Source: Beijerinckiaceae bacterium
Lineage (GTDB): Bacteria > Pseudomonadota > Alphaproteobacteria > Rhizobiales > Beijerinckiaceae
Assembly: GCA_009773635.1 (NCBI GenBank)
Contig: WSYC01000015.1
Span: 1 to 64,000, forward strand
Reading direction: 5' to 3'
Length of the DNA: 64,000 nucleotides
Shown here: positions 55,085-63,756 of the stretch, piece after piece
How the letters are laid out: each line of letters starts with the position of its first letter
Numbering within the stretch: the first letter of the stretch is position 1
Translations under genes and position numbers: made by a program
Notes under the pieces: generated by a model
Told to the model about the DNA's origin: nothing
What the model saw: the letters and a program-made list of their open reading frames with translations, nothing else
Database searches by the model: none

Positions 55085-55373
55085 CCTTTCTATCCGACAA
55101 CTTCTCATGCGAGTTCATTTTCGCGCTACGAGCCCGCGCCTGATCGCGCAGCCGGGCATAGTCCAGCATCGCCTGTTCCAGCGCCGCGCCGGGTGGCAGG
55201 CGCTGGATTTCATCGGCAAGCCGCGCCTGGAAGGCGCGGTCATAAGCCGCGACCGGCGGGCAGACGACGGACGGCCTAGAAGGTGCCGTCGCGCAGGCGG
55301 TCAGCGAGAGCGTCGCGATCACGAGGAGCGGAAGCGCCCGCTTCGAGCATCCGGTCCTTGGCATTGGAAGCAT
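55065..55373 (-). CDS. Outer-membrane spanin lipoprotein (Rz1-like)
   Basis: The 102 residues have a lipoprotein signal ending in LSLTAC (lipobox) followed by a Pro-containing, then helical, region, as in o-spanins that fuse inner and outer membranes at lysis. It overlaps the i-spanin gene out of frame, the classic Rz/Rz1 nesting. Its last residues (after RDQARARSAKM) run across the brxA 3' end and may be non-native sequence. Confidence 0.7.
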   Translation of the reverse strand: MLPMPRTGCSKRALPLLVIATLSLTACATAPSRPSVVCPPVAAYDRAFQARLADEIQRLPPGAALEQAMLDYARLRDQARARSAKMNSHEKLSDRKVNSTDQ

Positions 55374-55509
55374 CCTTCTGGGATTTGAGTTCGGCCTCTC
55401 GGGCTTTCGCCGCCTCGGCGGCGGCGCCTGCCTTTCGGCCAGCGACGAAGATCGTCGCGGTGGCGACGACCACCGCGACGATGAGGGCCAGGGCGAACCA
55501 GCCGGTCAC
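55276..55509 (-). CDS. Inner-membrane spanin-like protein (Rz-like)
   Basis: From GTG 55509 (GTGA overlap with the holin stop) the 77 residues give a membrane helix (WFALALIVAVVVATATIFVAG) then a charged coiled coil (AEAAKAREAELKSQKDASNAKDR). Size and position between holin and Rz1 support an i-spanin. Confidence 0.65.
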   Translation of the reverse strand: MTGWFALALIVAVVVATATIFVAGRKAGAAAEAAKAREAELKSQKDASNAKDRMLEAGASAPRDRDALADRLRDGTF

Positions 55510-55703
55510 TTGTTCGCCCCGGTGATCCCGGCCCGCAGGGTGCCGAGGCCGAGCGCGGCAAGGATCTGGGTGAGCCAGTCGGAGCCGACATCGACGCCCG
55601 GTACATCGATGCCGACGCCCTTCTCGACGACGACCACCAGCACGAGCACGGCGGCGATGATGTAGGTGCGGTAGCCCGCACCGAACTGAAGAACGGCGTT
55701 CAT
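55506..55703 (-). CDS. Holin-like small membrane protein
   Basis: The 65 residues have one clear membrane helix (YIIAAVLVLVVVVEKGVG) and a second weaker hydrophobic stretch. It lies between endolysin and spanins in the lysis cassette, which suits a holin or pinholin. Confidence 0.65.
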   Translation of the reverse strand: MNAVLQFGAGYRTYIIAAVLVLVVVVEKGVGIDVPGVDVGSDWLTQILAALGLGTLRAGITGANK

Positions 55704-55727
55704 GGAAATCTCCTTGGTTGGGTTGGA

Positions 55728-56297
55728 TCAGGCCTCGTTGACGGAGAGGCTTCCGCTCGCAGCGAGAGGGATCGGGCGGACGTTCGCGGGCTGAGCGCGA
55801 TAGGCTGGGCGGCGCACTGCGACGAGCCGGTTGCGCGACAGCCGGGTGATCGAGACGCGATCGGATTGATTGCCGCCGAGAACGTGGAAGGCCGAGGCGT
55901 CGTTGCCGACATAGAGGCCGACATGCCCGCCGCCCTTGCGCTTGAAGACGAGCACATCGCCGAGTGCAGCCGCGCCCTTCGGAACCGAGACGCCGAAGGA
56001 GGCCCATTCGAGCGCTGCCAGATAGAGGCGCGGCGGATTGCGCTCGGGGCGGCGTTCGATGTTGGCGCGGTGGGCGACAATCGCCATGAACAGGCCGCAC
56101 CACGGGATCGCGTCGTGCCGATAGACGCCGGCATAGACGAGACCGAGACCGGCAGCTTCAAGTTCCTCTTGCCAGCCGATGATCTTCGGATTGTCGGCTT
56201 CGCCCGGCGCTTCGAGCGTGCCGTATTGCTTCAGCGCTTCGATGATCATGCGCGGACCAGACTCGGCTTCGAGCCATCGGTATTGGGCAGGCAGCAT
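55728..56297 (-). CDS. Phage endolysin, CHAP/NlpC-P60-like (TIGR02594 type)
   Basis: The 189 residues contain the nucleophile Cys in IPWCGLFMAIV and the catalytic His in GGGHVGLYVGND, followed by LGGNQSDRVS, the pattern of this peptidoglycan-cleaving family. It has no signal peptide, so export depends on the holin. Confidence 0.85.
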   Translation of the reverse strand: MLPAQYRWLEAESGPRMIIEALKQYGTLEAPGEADNPKIIGWQEELEAAGLGLVYAGVYRHDAIPWCGLFMAIVAHRANIERRPERNPPRLYLAALEWASFGVSVPKGAAALGDVLVFKRKGGGHVGLYVGNDASAFHVLGGNQSDRVSITRLSRNRLVAVRRPAYRAQPANVRPIPLAASGSLSVNEA

Positions 56298-56317
56298 TGC
56301 GACCTCCTGAAACGACG

Positions 56318-56340
56318 AAGCCCGCCGGAGGGGCGGGCTT
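56318..56340 (-). terminator. Hairpin terminator between phage genes
   Basis: AAGCCCGCC pairs with GGCGGGCTT around a GGAGG loop (plus-strand view). It lies after the stop of the 56376-56717 gene and before the endolysin start and is symmetric enough to act both ways. Confidence 0.5.
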
Positions 56341-56375
56341 TCGGTCGGGTTACGGTTGGGGTTGATGGCGGCAGA

Positions 56376-56717
56376 TCAGGCGTGTTTGCGCCCGTCCTCG
56401 TTGGCTTCGATCCGGTCGATGCGTTCCCGAAACTCGATCAGCGTCGCCTTTATCTGCGCGATGTCTGTGCGGGCTTCAGCGACGACCTTGCGGCCGGCGA
56501 TGTCATTCGAGACATCCATCTTAATGGCCGTGATCTCCTTCGCATTGGCGGCAAGGGTTGCATCGATCAGCGTGAAACGCTGCGACAACCACCACGCGAC
56601 GCGCACGAGAAAGACGATCAGGATCAAGAGTTCAGCGATGATCCCGCCAGCGACAAGCCAGGTGATCGTCAGAGTTTCCGGCGCGACAGTGACCGCCGCC
56701 GCAGCTATTGCAGGCAT
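56376..56717 (-). CDS. Phage membrane protein with coiled coil
   Basis: From ATG 56717 the 113 residues have one strong membrane helix (TWLVAGGIIAELLILIVFLVRVAWW) and a helical tail (IAQIKATLIEFRERIDRIEANEDGRKHA). It may be a second holin-type or a phage membrane-anchored protein. The longer open frame up to 56879 lacks gene-like sequence. Confidence 0.65.
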   Translation of the reverse strand: MPAIAAAAVTVAPETLTITWLVAGGIIAELLILIVFLVRVAWWLSQRFTLIDATLAANAKEITAIKMDVSNDIAGRKVVAEARTDIAQIKATLIEFRERIDRIEANEDGRKHA

Positions 56718-56853
56718 GGATTCGTCCTTTGCTTTTGGGGTTGGCCATTGGTGGCCCACGGGGCGCGCTGTGTGGCGAATTCGAATGCGGCTATGCCATC
56801 CCATGCGGCGGTGTGGCTTTCGCGCCGTGTGCGCGCCTGTGGCGTAGGCTGCG

Positions 56854-58821
56854 TCAGGGAGCGGTGTAGCCCTGTGCATCGAGATAGATGCTGGCTCCGC
56901 TGGTGATGGCAGCTGCGTTTAGTGCCGCATTGGCGCTGGAGCGAAGAGGTGTGGGAAAGTCGATGTCCCACGGCGTTGTCATGTTTGCGGGCAGCCAGAT
57001 GCGCCAAATCACCGTGGAGCCGTCCTTGACGACAAACTCGGTGGCGACTGCGTTGGTGTTGATCAGCTGGATCGAAGTGATGTAGCGCCTGATCCCCGCA
57101 CCGGCGGCGGCGGCGATCACGATATCCGCCGTGTTGGCTATCGTGCCGGCTGGCGCATAGCTCCAATCTGCCTCGGGGATTGAAAACGGCTTGTTGACGA
57201 GCGCGCCGATCATCGTCGCCATTAGGTGCACGAGATCGCCGGTCGCGGACATCGCTGCCTGGTTGGCGTTGGCAGCACGTGCGCCGATACCGACCGGGTT
57301 GCCCGCTGCTGCATCCTGCGCCACACCGCCGGTCACGGTGACTGCCGAGACGGCGTTGGTGACCAGGACCGGTGCGGCGTCCATTTGGTCAACCCGTCCG
57401 AAACCACCGATGGACTCGGTGATGAGGCGCGTGAACTCCATCACGCGGATGAAGTGAAACCGGAAGTCGGTGCGAGGCAGAACCGCGCCGCCGCAGTTCG
57501 TCGTGCCGATATCGGCTCCACTCGGTGCCGCGCCGATAGGTTCGAGAACGAGCGCGGTCGATGCGACGTCTCGCACGCGATAGGACCCGTCGATCCCAAG
57601 ATCGGCGCCGGATACAGCGTCGCGCGCACCATGCAGATTGAGGTACTGGCCGATCTGCAGACCCGACCATGCTGCCGAGCCGGTGACGGTCAGCACATTT
57701 GCGCTTCGCGCAATGGATTGAGCGACCTGGCCGATGGGCGCGCCGAAGACGCCGCCATTCACCCGGATGACGACACCGCCATAGGAAGTCGCCGTCGCGG
57801 ACGCGCCCAGAACGATCGTGATCGTCATAGCGTTGGGAACGCTGGCGACGGCAGTCGGGGTTGCCAGATTGGTGAAGTTCACCTGATCGCGGATGCCATA
57901 GACCGTGACGAAATCGGCAACCGTCAATCCATGTGGTTGGTCGAACGTGATCGTCGCCGTTGCCGAACCAGCCTTGGCCGCCGAGACGATCTTGCCGACG
58001 GGGCGCGAAAGAGAACGGTGGTTCTTCGATCGCAGGCGAAGCTTGTAATCCCGGGCCGGATTGGGAACGACCTGCGAGCGTTTGAACATTGCCGAGATTG
58101 CGCCCGCACTGTCGATTGGCGAGCCGCTGAACGTCACCTTTTCGAGTTGCGGCATGATCTCGAAGAGGCCCTGTGGCGCGAAGGCATAAGCGCCGGCTGC
58201 GTTTACAAGCTGCGTCGCCGCGGTCGAGACCGAGAAGGCTGCCGCGTGATTGCCTGCGATCGTGCCGGAAGGCAGCGCATCGCCACCCTCCGAGCGGACA
58301 TAGTAGCTCTCGCTCGTCGCCGTCGTGCCCTCGAAGATGAGGCTCGATCCGTTGCGGGCATAGCCCAGCGGATCGGCCTTGCTGACCGAACCGCTGGTGA
58401 ACGGACCGGCCGTTACCGCGGGGATCGTGCCCTGCGGGCCGGCAATGGCGGTGAAGCTCGTCGGTGTCGGAGTTGTTGCGACCGTCAGGCAGGAATAGTT
58501 CAAACGGCTGTCGCTGACGCCGCCGATTGACACCTTCTCGCCGATCTTCAGAACATGCGGCGCAGTAGTCGTGACGGAGAGCGTCGTCGTTGCCTGGGAG
58601 ATCGAGGCGATGGCGACCGGGATTGCCGGCGTCAAGGGAATGGCGCCCGGCCAGTCATCGGTCGAGACCAGTTCGAAGGCGAATTCCTGACCGTTGATCC
58701 GCTGCGAAAGCGAGATGCCGGCGGCAACGCGCACCGGCACAACGAAGCGATCGAGCGTTTCGATGATGGTTTCGGTTGCCTCGGTGAGCGGATCCTTGGA
58801 GATCACGAGGTAGCTCTCCAT
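56854..58821 (-). CDS. Phage structural (tail-fibre-like) protein
   Basis: The 655 residues are rich in Ala, Thr, Val and Gly with many beta-prone repeats (ATTTLSVTTTAPHVLKIGEKVSIGG and similar later), without membrane segments. The C-terminal part (QLINTNAVATEFVVKDGSTVIWRIWLPAN) looks like a receptor-binding or fibre fold. It overlaps the next upstream small gene by 19 bases. No exact family is recognised. Confidence 0.7.
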   Translation of the reverse strand: MESYLVISKDPLTEATETIIETLDRFVVPVRVAAGISLSQRINGQEFAFELVSTDDWPGAIPLTPAIPVAIASISQATTTLSVTTTAPHVLKIGEKVSIGGVSDSRLNYSCLTVATTPTPTSFTAIAGPQGTIPAVTAGPFTSGSVSKADPLGYARNGSSLIFEGTTATSESYYVRSEGGDALPSGTIAGNHAAAFSVSTAATQLVNAAGAYAFAPQGLFEIMPQLEKVTFSGSPIDSAGAISAMFKRSQVVPNPARDYKLRLRSKNHRSLSRPVGKIVSAAKAGSATATITFDQPHGLTVADFVTVYGIRDQVNFTNLATPTAVASVPNAMTITIVLGASATATSYGGVVIRVNGGVFGAPIGQVAQSIARSANVLTVTGSAAWSGLQIGQYLNLHGARDAVSGADLGIDGSYRVRDVASTALVLEPIGAAPSGADIGTTNCGGAVLPRTDFRFHFIRVMEFTRLITESIGGFGRVDQMDAAPVLVTNAVSAVTVTGGVAQDAAAGNPVGIGARAANANQAAMSATGDLVHLMATMIGALVNKPFSIPEADWSYAPAGTIANTADIVIAAAAGAGIRRYITSIQLINTNAVATEFVVKDGSTVIWRIWLPANMTTPWDIDFPTPLRSSANAALNAAAITSGASIYLDAQGYTAP

Positions 58822-59006
58822 CTTGCGGTCGTGTCGAATGCCTCGAAGGCGTCACGAAACTTCGTTGGCGCGCCGAGAATGCTGACCATAGGTGCGAACC
58901 TGCCGTCTTGATCCTGCAAGGCAGCGCCTCGGACATGGCCCGCAATACCGCCAGGCACGTCTGCGACGCCGCCTGGCGCGCTCGGCCAAAGCAGATCCTT
59001 TTTCAT
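58803..59006 (-). CDS. Small phage protein of unknown function
   Basis: The 67 residues from ATG 59006 have AGGAG upstream on the minus strand. The sequence MKKDLLWPSAPGGVADVPGG then AALQDQDGRFAPMVSI lacks recognisable domains. It sits between two tail-type genes with a 19-base overlap at its 3' end. Confidence 0.55.
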   Translation of the reverse strand: MKKDLLWPSAPGGVADVPGGIAGHVRGAALQDQDGRFAPMVSILGAPTKFRDAFEAFDTTARWRATS

Positions 59007-59035
59007 GGAATTCTCCTGGATGTTCGGAATTGGGG

Positions 59036-59734
59036 TCACGAGGTCGGGGCGGTGAAGGCGAGCGCGTAGAGCACGACGCGCACCTTGCCACCGGTGAAGT
59101 TGCCGCCAGCCGCGGTGACGCGGATCGGCGTGTTGGCGTAGAAGGCCGAAGGCCCAATCACGCCGATGTTGTTCGAGCCGAGCGCGATGCCGAGCGAACC
59201 GCCGAACTGGCTGGTGTTGCCGGCAACGCCGACGCCGTAGGAGGTCGCGCCGGTGATCGCCTGCGTGGTTCGCGAGGCGACCGCCAGCACGATCATGCGG
59301 TCGGCGATCACGGCGGTGGTGGCATCGACGAAGGCGCCGGTGAGCGTCAGTTCCTGTTCAAGCGCCACAAGCCGGATCGCGCCGCCGTTCGCGGTGCCGA
59401 CGATCCGGTCGCGCCATGCGCCATCGGTCCAGACGACGGTGAGGCGCTCGTCCTCGACTTGGGCGCGCCAGCCGACGACGGGCACAAAGAAGGCCCATGC
59501 GCCCTCGCGCCAGAAGGCGATCTTGTCGGTCTGGCCCGCCCAGACGCCGGTTGCGCCGGCTGGCACGATCCAGCGCTCGCCATTGGCCGGGCTTCCCGGC
59601 GGCGTCGCCAACGCCCGGCTCTTGACGCTGGTTTGCACCAGGGCGTCGAGGCGCAGCAGCGCATCGTTATGGGCAATCTCCTTCTGCGCCTGCCCTTGCG
59701 CAAGCGTGGGCAGGCCGAGGTTAGGCGTCGGCAT
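59036..59734 (-). CDS. DUF2793-family phage tail protein
   Basis: The 232 residues begin TPNLGLPTLAQGQAQKEIAHNDALLRLDALVQ, the mark of DUF2793 proteins next to GTA-like tail modules, with ERWIVPAGATGVWAGQ and a beta-rich C-terminal half. It is 12 bases after the large hub gene and is probably a virion fibre or spike part. Confidence 0.8.
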   Translation of the reverse strand: MPTPNLGLPTLAQGQAQKEIAHNDALLRLDALVQTSVKSRALATPPGSPANGERWIVPAGATGVWAGQTDKIAFWREGAWAFFVPVVGWRAQVEDERLTVVWTDGAWRDRIVGTANGGAIRLVALEQELTLTGAFVDATTAVIADRMIVLAVASRTTQAITGATSYGVGVAGNTSQFGGSLGIALGSNNIGVIGPSAFYANTPIRVTAAGGNFTGGKVRVVLYALAFTAPTS

Positions 59735-59746
59735 TGGCGTGTTCCT

Positions 59747-62700
59747 TCAGATGATGGCGGAGCCCGGCCAGCCGCGCCCGACGGAGGCGGAGAGCTGATA
59801 GACGCGAACCGAGACCGAGCTTTGCGCCGATCCGAAATCCGCAATCTGCTGGGCGGCGGAATAGCTGGCGGTCGGCGTGGTCGCGGGAAAGGTGCGGACG
59901 ACGATCGCGCTGTTCATCACATCGACCTCGTACCGCTCGCTTTCCTCGTTCAGCGGAACATCGACGCCATCAGCCCAGACGCCGCCGAAGCGGGTGCGCC
60001 GAACCCAAGTGATAGTGAGATCGCCGCCGCCATTGCGCGCGCCCGCGATCTGGACCGGAGACCACGGCATTCGGCCGACGGCCTTTGTGGCGAAGGTCGT
60101 CTGCTGCCAGGCGGGATCGGCGATATCGAGCGCCTGCGGTCCCCATCGATAGAAGCGGGCCGCGAGGCGTTCGGCGGGCTTGCCGTCGATCTTGGCGACA
60201 GCTTCGTTCAACAGAACCACAGGTGCGCCGAGGGCCAGCGGCGAGCGGATGGCATGTTCGGTGCCGAGGCGTCCGCGCAGCAGCTTCGTCAGCCGATAGG
60301 TCTGCGATCCGGTCAGGACCGCATCGGCGAACTGGACGATCTCCCAATCGCCGTCGGGCATGCCGAGCGCCAGGCTGTTCGTGCCACCGCTCAGGATTGT
60401 TTCGGGCGTGGCGCTTTCCAGTTCCCCGGCATAGAGTTTCACCTCGAGGACTGAGCCTTCGTCCCAATACTCCGTCGGCCCTGAGGAAAGTGGCTGGATG
60501 GTTTCGCCAACGGTGGCCCGAACGGCGAGCGTTGTATCGAGCACGAAATCGGACCCGGTGGCGCTGTCCATCACGACGACGCCGCCCCAAGGAGAAGCCG
60601 ATGCCGCGGCATAGGGCGAGAAGCCGTCGTCAGTGTCGCGCAGCAGCGGCAGGTCCATCAGCCGCAACACCGCTGCGCCATAGATCGGCGGCGGTGTCAG
60701 AGTCGGCGGGGCGATGCCGTTCAGCGGCGGCGCATAGATCGCCGCTTCGGCTCGCACCGCTTCGGCTTCGCGCGCGCCCTTGTCGAGCACGCGCGTCAGC
60801 CGGAACGACCGCGCCCTGCCGTTGATGACGAGATCGATCACGTCGCCTGGATCGAGCGCGATGCGCGAAGGCGGCAGCGTCAGTTGCGCGGTCTCGCGGG
60901 CAACCCAAGCCTCGACCAGCGCGCGATCGGCAATCGATTGCGCCTGAACCTGATCCATCACCAGCGCGAGCCGCAGATCGCTCTTGCGCTCGGAATACCC
61001 GGCAAGCCGCGTCGCCGAGACTGCACCGGATTTATATTCGTCCACGGCGTCGGTGAAGCCGACCGCGACCTCGTTCGGCAGTTCGGTTTCCTGGCCGCGC
61101 GTCAGCGTGATCTCTTCGCCCTGATCGGGAACAGCGAGTTCGGGCAAGGTCAGCGTTGCGACCGAAGACCGTCCGCGCGGCACGAAGCGGATCACGCCGT
61201 CGGTTTCGACCGCATCGAAGGAATAGGCGGACGCCAGCGCTTCGATCTCGGCGCGTGGGCTCATCGGCCGGTCGCGCAGATATCCGGTGACGACGCCGAC
61301 CAATGCCGACACATCGTAAGCGGTAAAGCCGACGCGCCGGCAGCGTTCGGCGACGAGCGCCGCCAGATCGGCGAGGCCGACCTTTCCGTTCAACCAATGG
61401 CCGAGCGGATAGAGATCACCATCCGACCAGAGATCGCCCCGGCCCGGCCAGGCGGGATAGGGCCGTGCGTCCCATGTCCAGATGCCGAAGGCCTCGATCA
61501 TACGGCCGCTATAGACGCCGGAAGTCGGGTTATTGGCACCTGAAGGCGCCCAATAGGCGAGAACCGCTTCAAGCGCGCGGCGTTGGATCAGATCGTCGCG
61601 CGTGCCCTTCGAGAAGTAGGGCAGGAAGCTCTCGGACGACTTCGGATCATAGAAGACGTTGGGCTGGTTCGCGCCCTTGTCGGCCGAGGGCACGCCGAGT
61701 TCGCAGAACCAGATCGGCTTCATCTGCGCCAGCCACGCCGTCGGCGATCCGCTTTCGACTCCGCCCGGGCGGTCGTAATGCCGGTTCAGCCACCAGTTCC
61801 GCAGATCCTTTGAGCGGAACACCCATGGCTTGCCATAGGCGCCGTCGGTGATTGTGGTGCGGGTCTGATTGTTGCGGGCGGTGTCGCTGGCATAGAACCA
61901 GCTGAAGAACTCGCCGCCTTCGATGTTCGATTGCAGATAGGCGCGATCATAGATCGAGGGCGCGCCTGAGATGCGGTCGAGGTGGCCGGTGCCGTCGCGC
62001 CAGTCGGCGAGCGGCGCATACCAGTCGATCCCGACGAAATCGATATTGCTGTCGGCCCAGAGCGGATCGAGATGGAAAAAGACATCATTCGATCCGTCGG
62101 CGGGCCGATAGCCGTTGTAGTCCGACCAGTCGGCGGCGTAGCTCACTTTCACACCGCCCCCGAGAATGCCCTTCACATCGGCGGCGAGGGTCTTCAGCCG
62201 GGCGACGGCAGGGAAGTTCGTGGCGCTGTCGCGCACCGAACAGAGCGCGCGGAATTCCGATCCGATCAGGAAGGCGTCGATGGTTCCAGCATCGATCGCG
62301 TTCACCGCCGCGCAGAGCTTGGCATAGTGAAGGATAAACCGGCGCAAGCCCCATTCGACCGGGCCGGAATAGCTGGTCGTCACCGCATCGGTGCTGGCGT
62401 TGACCGAGACCGAAACGTGTGACGCGAGGCAGGCGCCGAAGAAGGCCGCAACCTGCGTTCCCGCCGCCGCCGTCTTGTCCACCGTGCCGGATTGGCCAGC
62501 GGCGGGATGGCAAGTGATCCGCCCGCGCCAGGGATAGACGGGCTGGCCGGTGCCGCCATAGGGGTTCGGGAGCGCGTTCCCGGCGGGCACGTCCATGAAC
62601 ACGAACGGATAGAAGACGACGGCATAACCGCGGGCTTTCAGATCGCGAACGGCACGAACGACGGTATCGTCCGACGGCGTGCCGCCATAGGCGGGCTTAC

Positions 62701-63697
62701 CCGCGCTGAGCGACATCACGAGCGCGCCGGAGCGGGCTAGGCCGTGAACCATCCAGGCGTCGGGCGTCGTTGCTTTGTTGGCGACCTCGACTTTCGGGCG
62801 GATCGTGCAGGAGCCGCAGCGCAGATCGTCGCCGAACCAGCCGACCACCAGAAACACCGTATCGACGTTCGGCAGAGAGGCTTTCAAATCATCGAGCGCC
62901 ACCGACCAGTCTGAGGTCGAGCGCCCGGCGCTGTCGTTCTCGGGTGTCGTTGAGCCGCCGCCGAGATCGCGCTTCTGGACCTTCGTGTCATAGGCACGCT
63001 CGCCCGCGCCCGGGATCATGGTCACCGCGCGCGCGATGGTCTCAAGGCTGTCGCCCGCCGTGGAAGACACGCGCCGGAACACCTCGAAGGTCAGCTGCGG
63101 CAGGCGGTTGCCGAACTTTTCCAGCGCGAGATTGTCGAAGACCACATAGGCGGTGCCGCGATAGGCGGGCGCATTACCGGTGCCTTCGACGCCTTCGATC
63201 AGCGGATCGGGCGACTGGCTCGTGGTGCCGCGATACACCCGCATGGTGATGCCCGCGAGCGAGAGCGGCTTGCCGTCGGCCCAGATGCGGCCGATCCGGT
63301 CGATCGGCCCCTCGCAGAGCCCGACAGCGAAGTTCGCGAAGTAGGAATAGGTGGTGGACGTGACTGATCCGCCGCCGCCACCGCCACCCTTGCCGCCGCC
63401 GGAGCGCTGCGTCGTCGTGGTCGCTACTTCCTTGAACTTCGTCGCCCAGATGATCTGGCCCGCGATCCGCACCCGCCCAGCAATCTCGGGGATCGCCGCG
63501 CCCTCGGTTGAGGCCTGAACCTGCAAGCTGTCGAGGCGCGGCCCTTCCTGCGTCGTGTTGCCCATCGACGGGCCGAACAAGCGGTTGTCGATGAAGCTAC
63601 CGACAGCGGTTGCCGCCGCTGCTGCCGCGATCTGGACAAACGCCGAGGCGCCCGCCGTCAGCGCGGAGGCTGCGGCAGTGAGGAGAAGGACGGCCAT
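59747..63697 (-). CDS. GTA-type large tail hub protein with TIM-barrel domain
   Basis: The 1316 residues from ATG 63697 match in plan the orf15 hub protein of gene transfer agents and related siphophages: N-terminal Ala-rich hydrophobic part, NRLFGPSMGNTTQEGPRLDSLQVQ, a glycoside-hydrolase-like TIM barrel (about 390-700, with FVGIDWYAPLADWRDG and KPIWFCELGVPSADKG) and C-terminal tail-protein domains. It would form the tail tip and may cut the cell wall. An upstream TTG is less likely. Confidence 0.88.
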   Translation of the reverse strand: MAVLLLTAAASALTAGASAFVQIAAAAAATAVGSFIDNRLFGPSMGNTTQEGPRLDSLQVQASTEGAAIPEIAGRVRIAGQIIWATKFKEVATTTTQRSGGGKGGGGGGGSVTSTTYSYFANFAVGLCEGPIDRIGRIWADGKPLSLAGITMRVYRGTTSQSPDPLIEGVEGTGNAPAYRGTAYVVFDNLALEKFGNRLPQLTFEVFRRVSSTAGDSLETIARAVTMIPGAGERAYDTKVQKRDLGGGSTTPENDSAGRSTSDWSVALDDLKASLPNVDTVFLVVGWFGDDLRCGSCTIRPKVEVANKATTPDAWMVHGLARSGALVMSLSAGKPAYGGTPSDDTVVRAVRDLKARGYAVVFYPFVFMDVPAGNALPNPYGGTGQPVYPWRGRITCHPAAGQSGTVDKTAAAGTQVAAFFGACLASHVSVSVNASTDAVTTSYSGPVEWGLRRFILHYAKLCAAVNAIDAGTIDAFLIGSEFRALCSVRDSATNFPAVARLKTLAADVKGILGGGVKVSYAADWSDYNGYRPADGSNDVFFHLDPLWADSNIDFVGIDWYAPLADWRDGTGHLDRISGAPSIYDRAYLQSNIEGGEFFSWFYASDTARNNQTRTTITDGAYGKPWVFRSKDLRNWWLNRHYDRPGGVESGSPTAWLAQMKPIWFCELGVPSADKGANQPNVFYDPKSSESFLPYFSKGTRDDLIQRRALEAVLAYWAPSGANNPTSGVYSGRMIEAFGIWTWDARPYPAWPGRGDLWSDGDLYPLGHWLNGKVGLADLAALVAERCRRVGFTAYDVSALVGVVTGYLRDRPMSPRAEIEALASAYSFDAVETDGVIRFVPRGRSSVATLTLPELAVPDQGEEITLTRGQETELPNEVAVGFTDAVDEYKSGAVSATRLAGYSERKSDLRLALVMDQVQAQSIADRALVEAWVARETAQLTLPPSRIALDPGDVIDLVINGRARSFRLTRVLDKGAREAEAVRAEAAIYAPPLNGIAPPTLTPPPIYGAAVLRLMDLPLLRDTDDGFSPYAAASASPWGGVVVMDSATGSDFVLDTTLAVRATVGETIQPLSSGPTEYWDEGSVLEVKLYAGELESATPETILSGGTNSLALGMPDGDWEIVQFADAVLTGSQTYRLTKLLRGRLGTEHAIRSPLALGAPVVLLNEAVAKIDGKPAERLAARFYRWGPQALDIADPAWQQTTFATKAVGRMPWSPVQIAGARNGGGDLTITWVRRTRFGGVWADGVDVPLNEESERYEVDVMNSAIVVRTFPATTPTASYSAAQQIADFGSAQSSVSVRVYQLSASVGRGWPGSAII

Positions 63698-63756
63698 GGG
63701 GCTAGCTTTTCCGGGAGAGGGCGTGTATATAGAAACGCAATACAAGGAGTTGCGAC

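Larger units (their letters stand above)
55065..63697 (-). mobile_element. Prophage or GTA-like late gene module (partial)
   Basis: Seven or eight minus-strand genes run tail hub, DUF2793, small protein, fibre, membrane protein, endolysin, holin, spanins. No capsid, terminase or replication genes are in view to the right edge. A dedicated lysis cassette next to the tail genes favours a prophage over a bona fide GTA. Confidence 0.65.

Noticed and set aside
57226-60454. Long plus-strand open frames (57226-58530 and 58892-60454) across the phage genes
   Set aside because: Arg- and Asp-rich shadows; the minus strand has coherent phage proteins with ribosome sites.
55065-63697. Bona fide gene transfer agent cluster
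   Set aside because: Only the hub and DUF2793 proteins are GTA-like; the endolysin, holin and spanin set and the fibre gene point to a prophage. Capsid genes are not in view.
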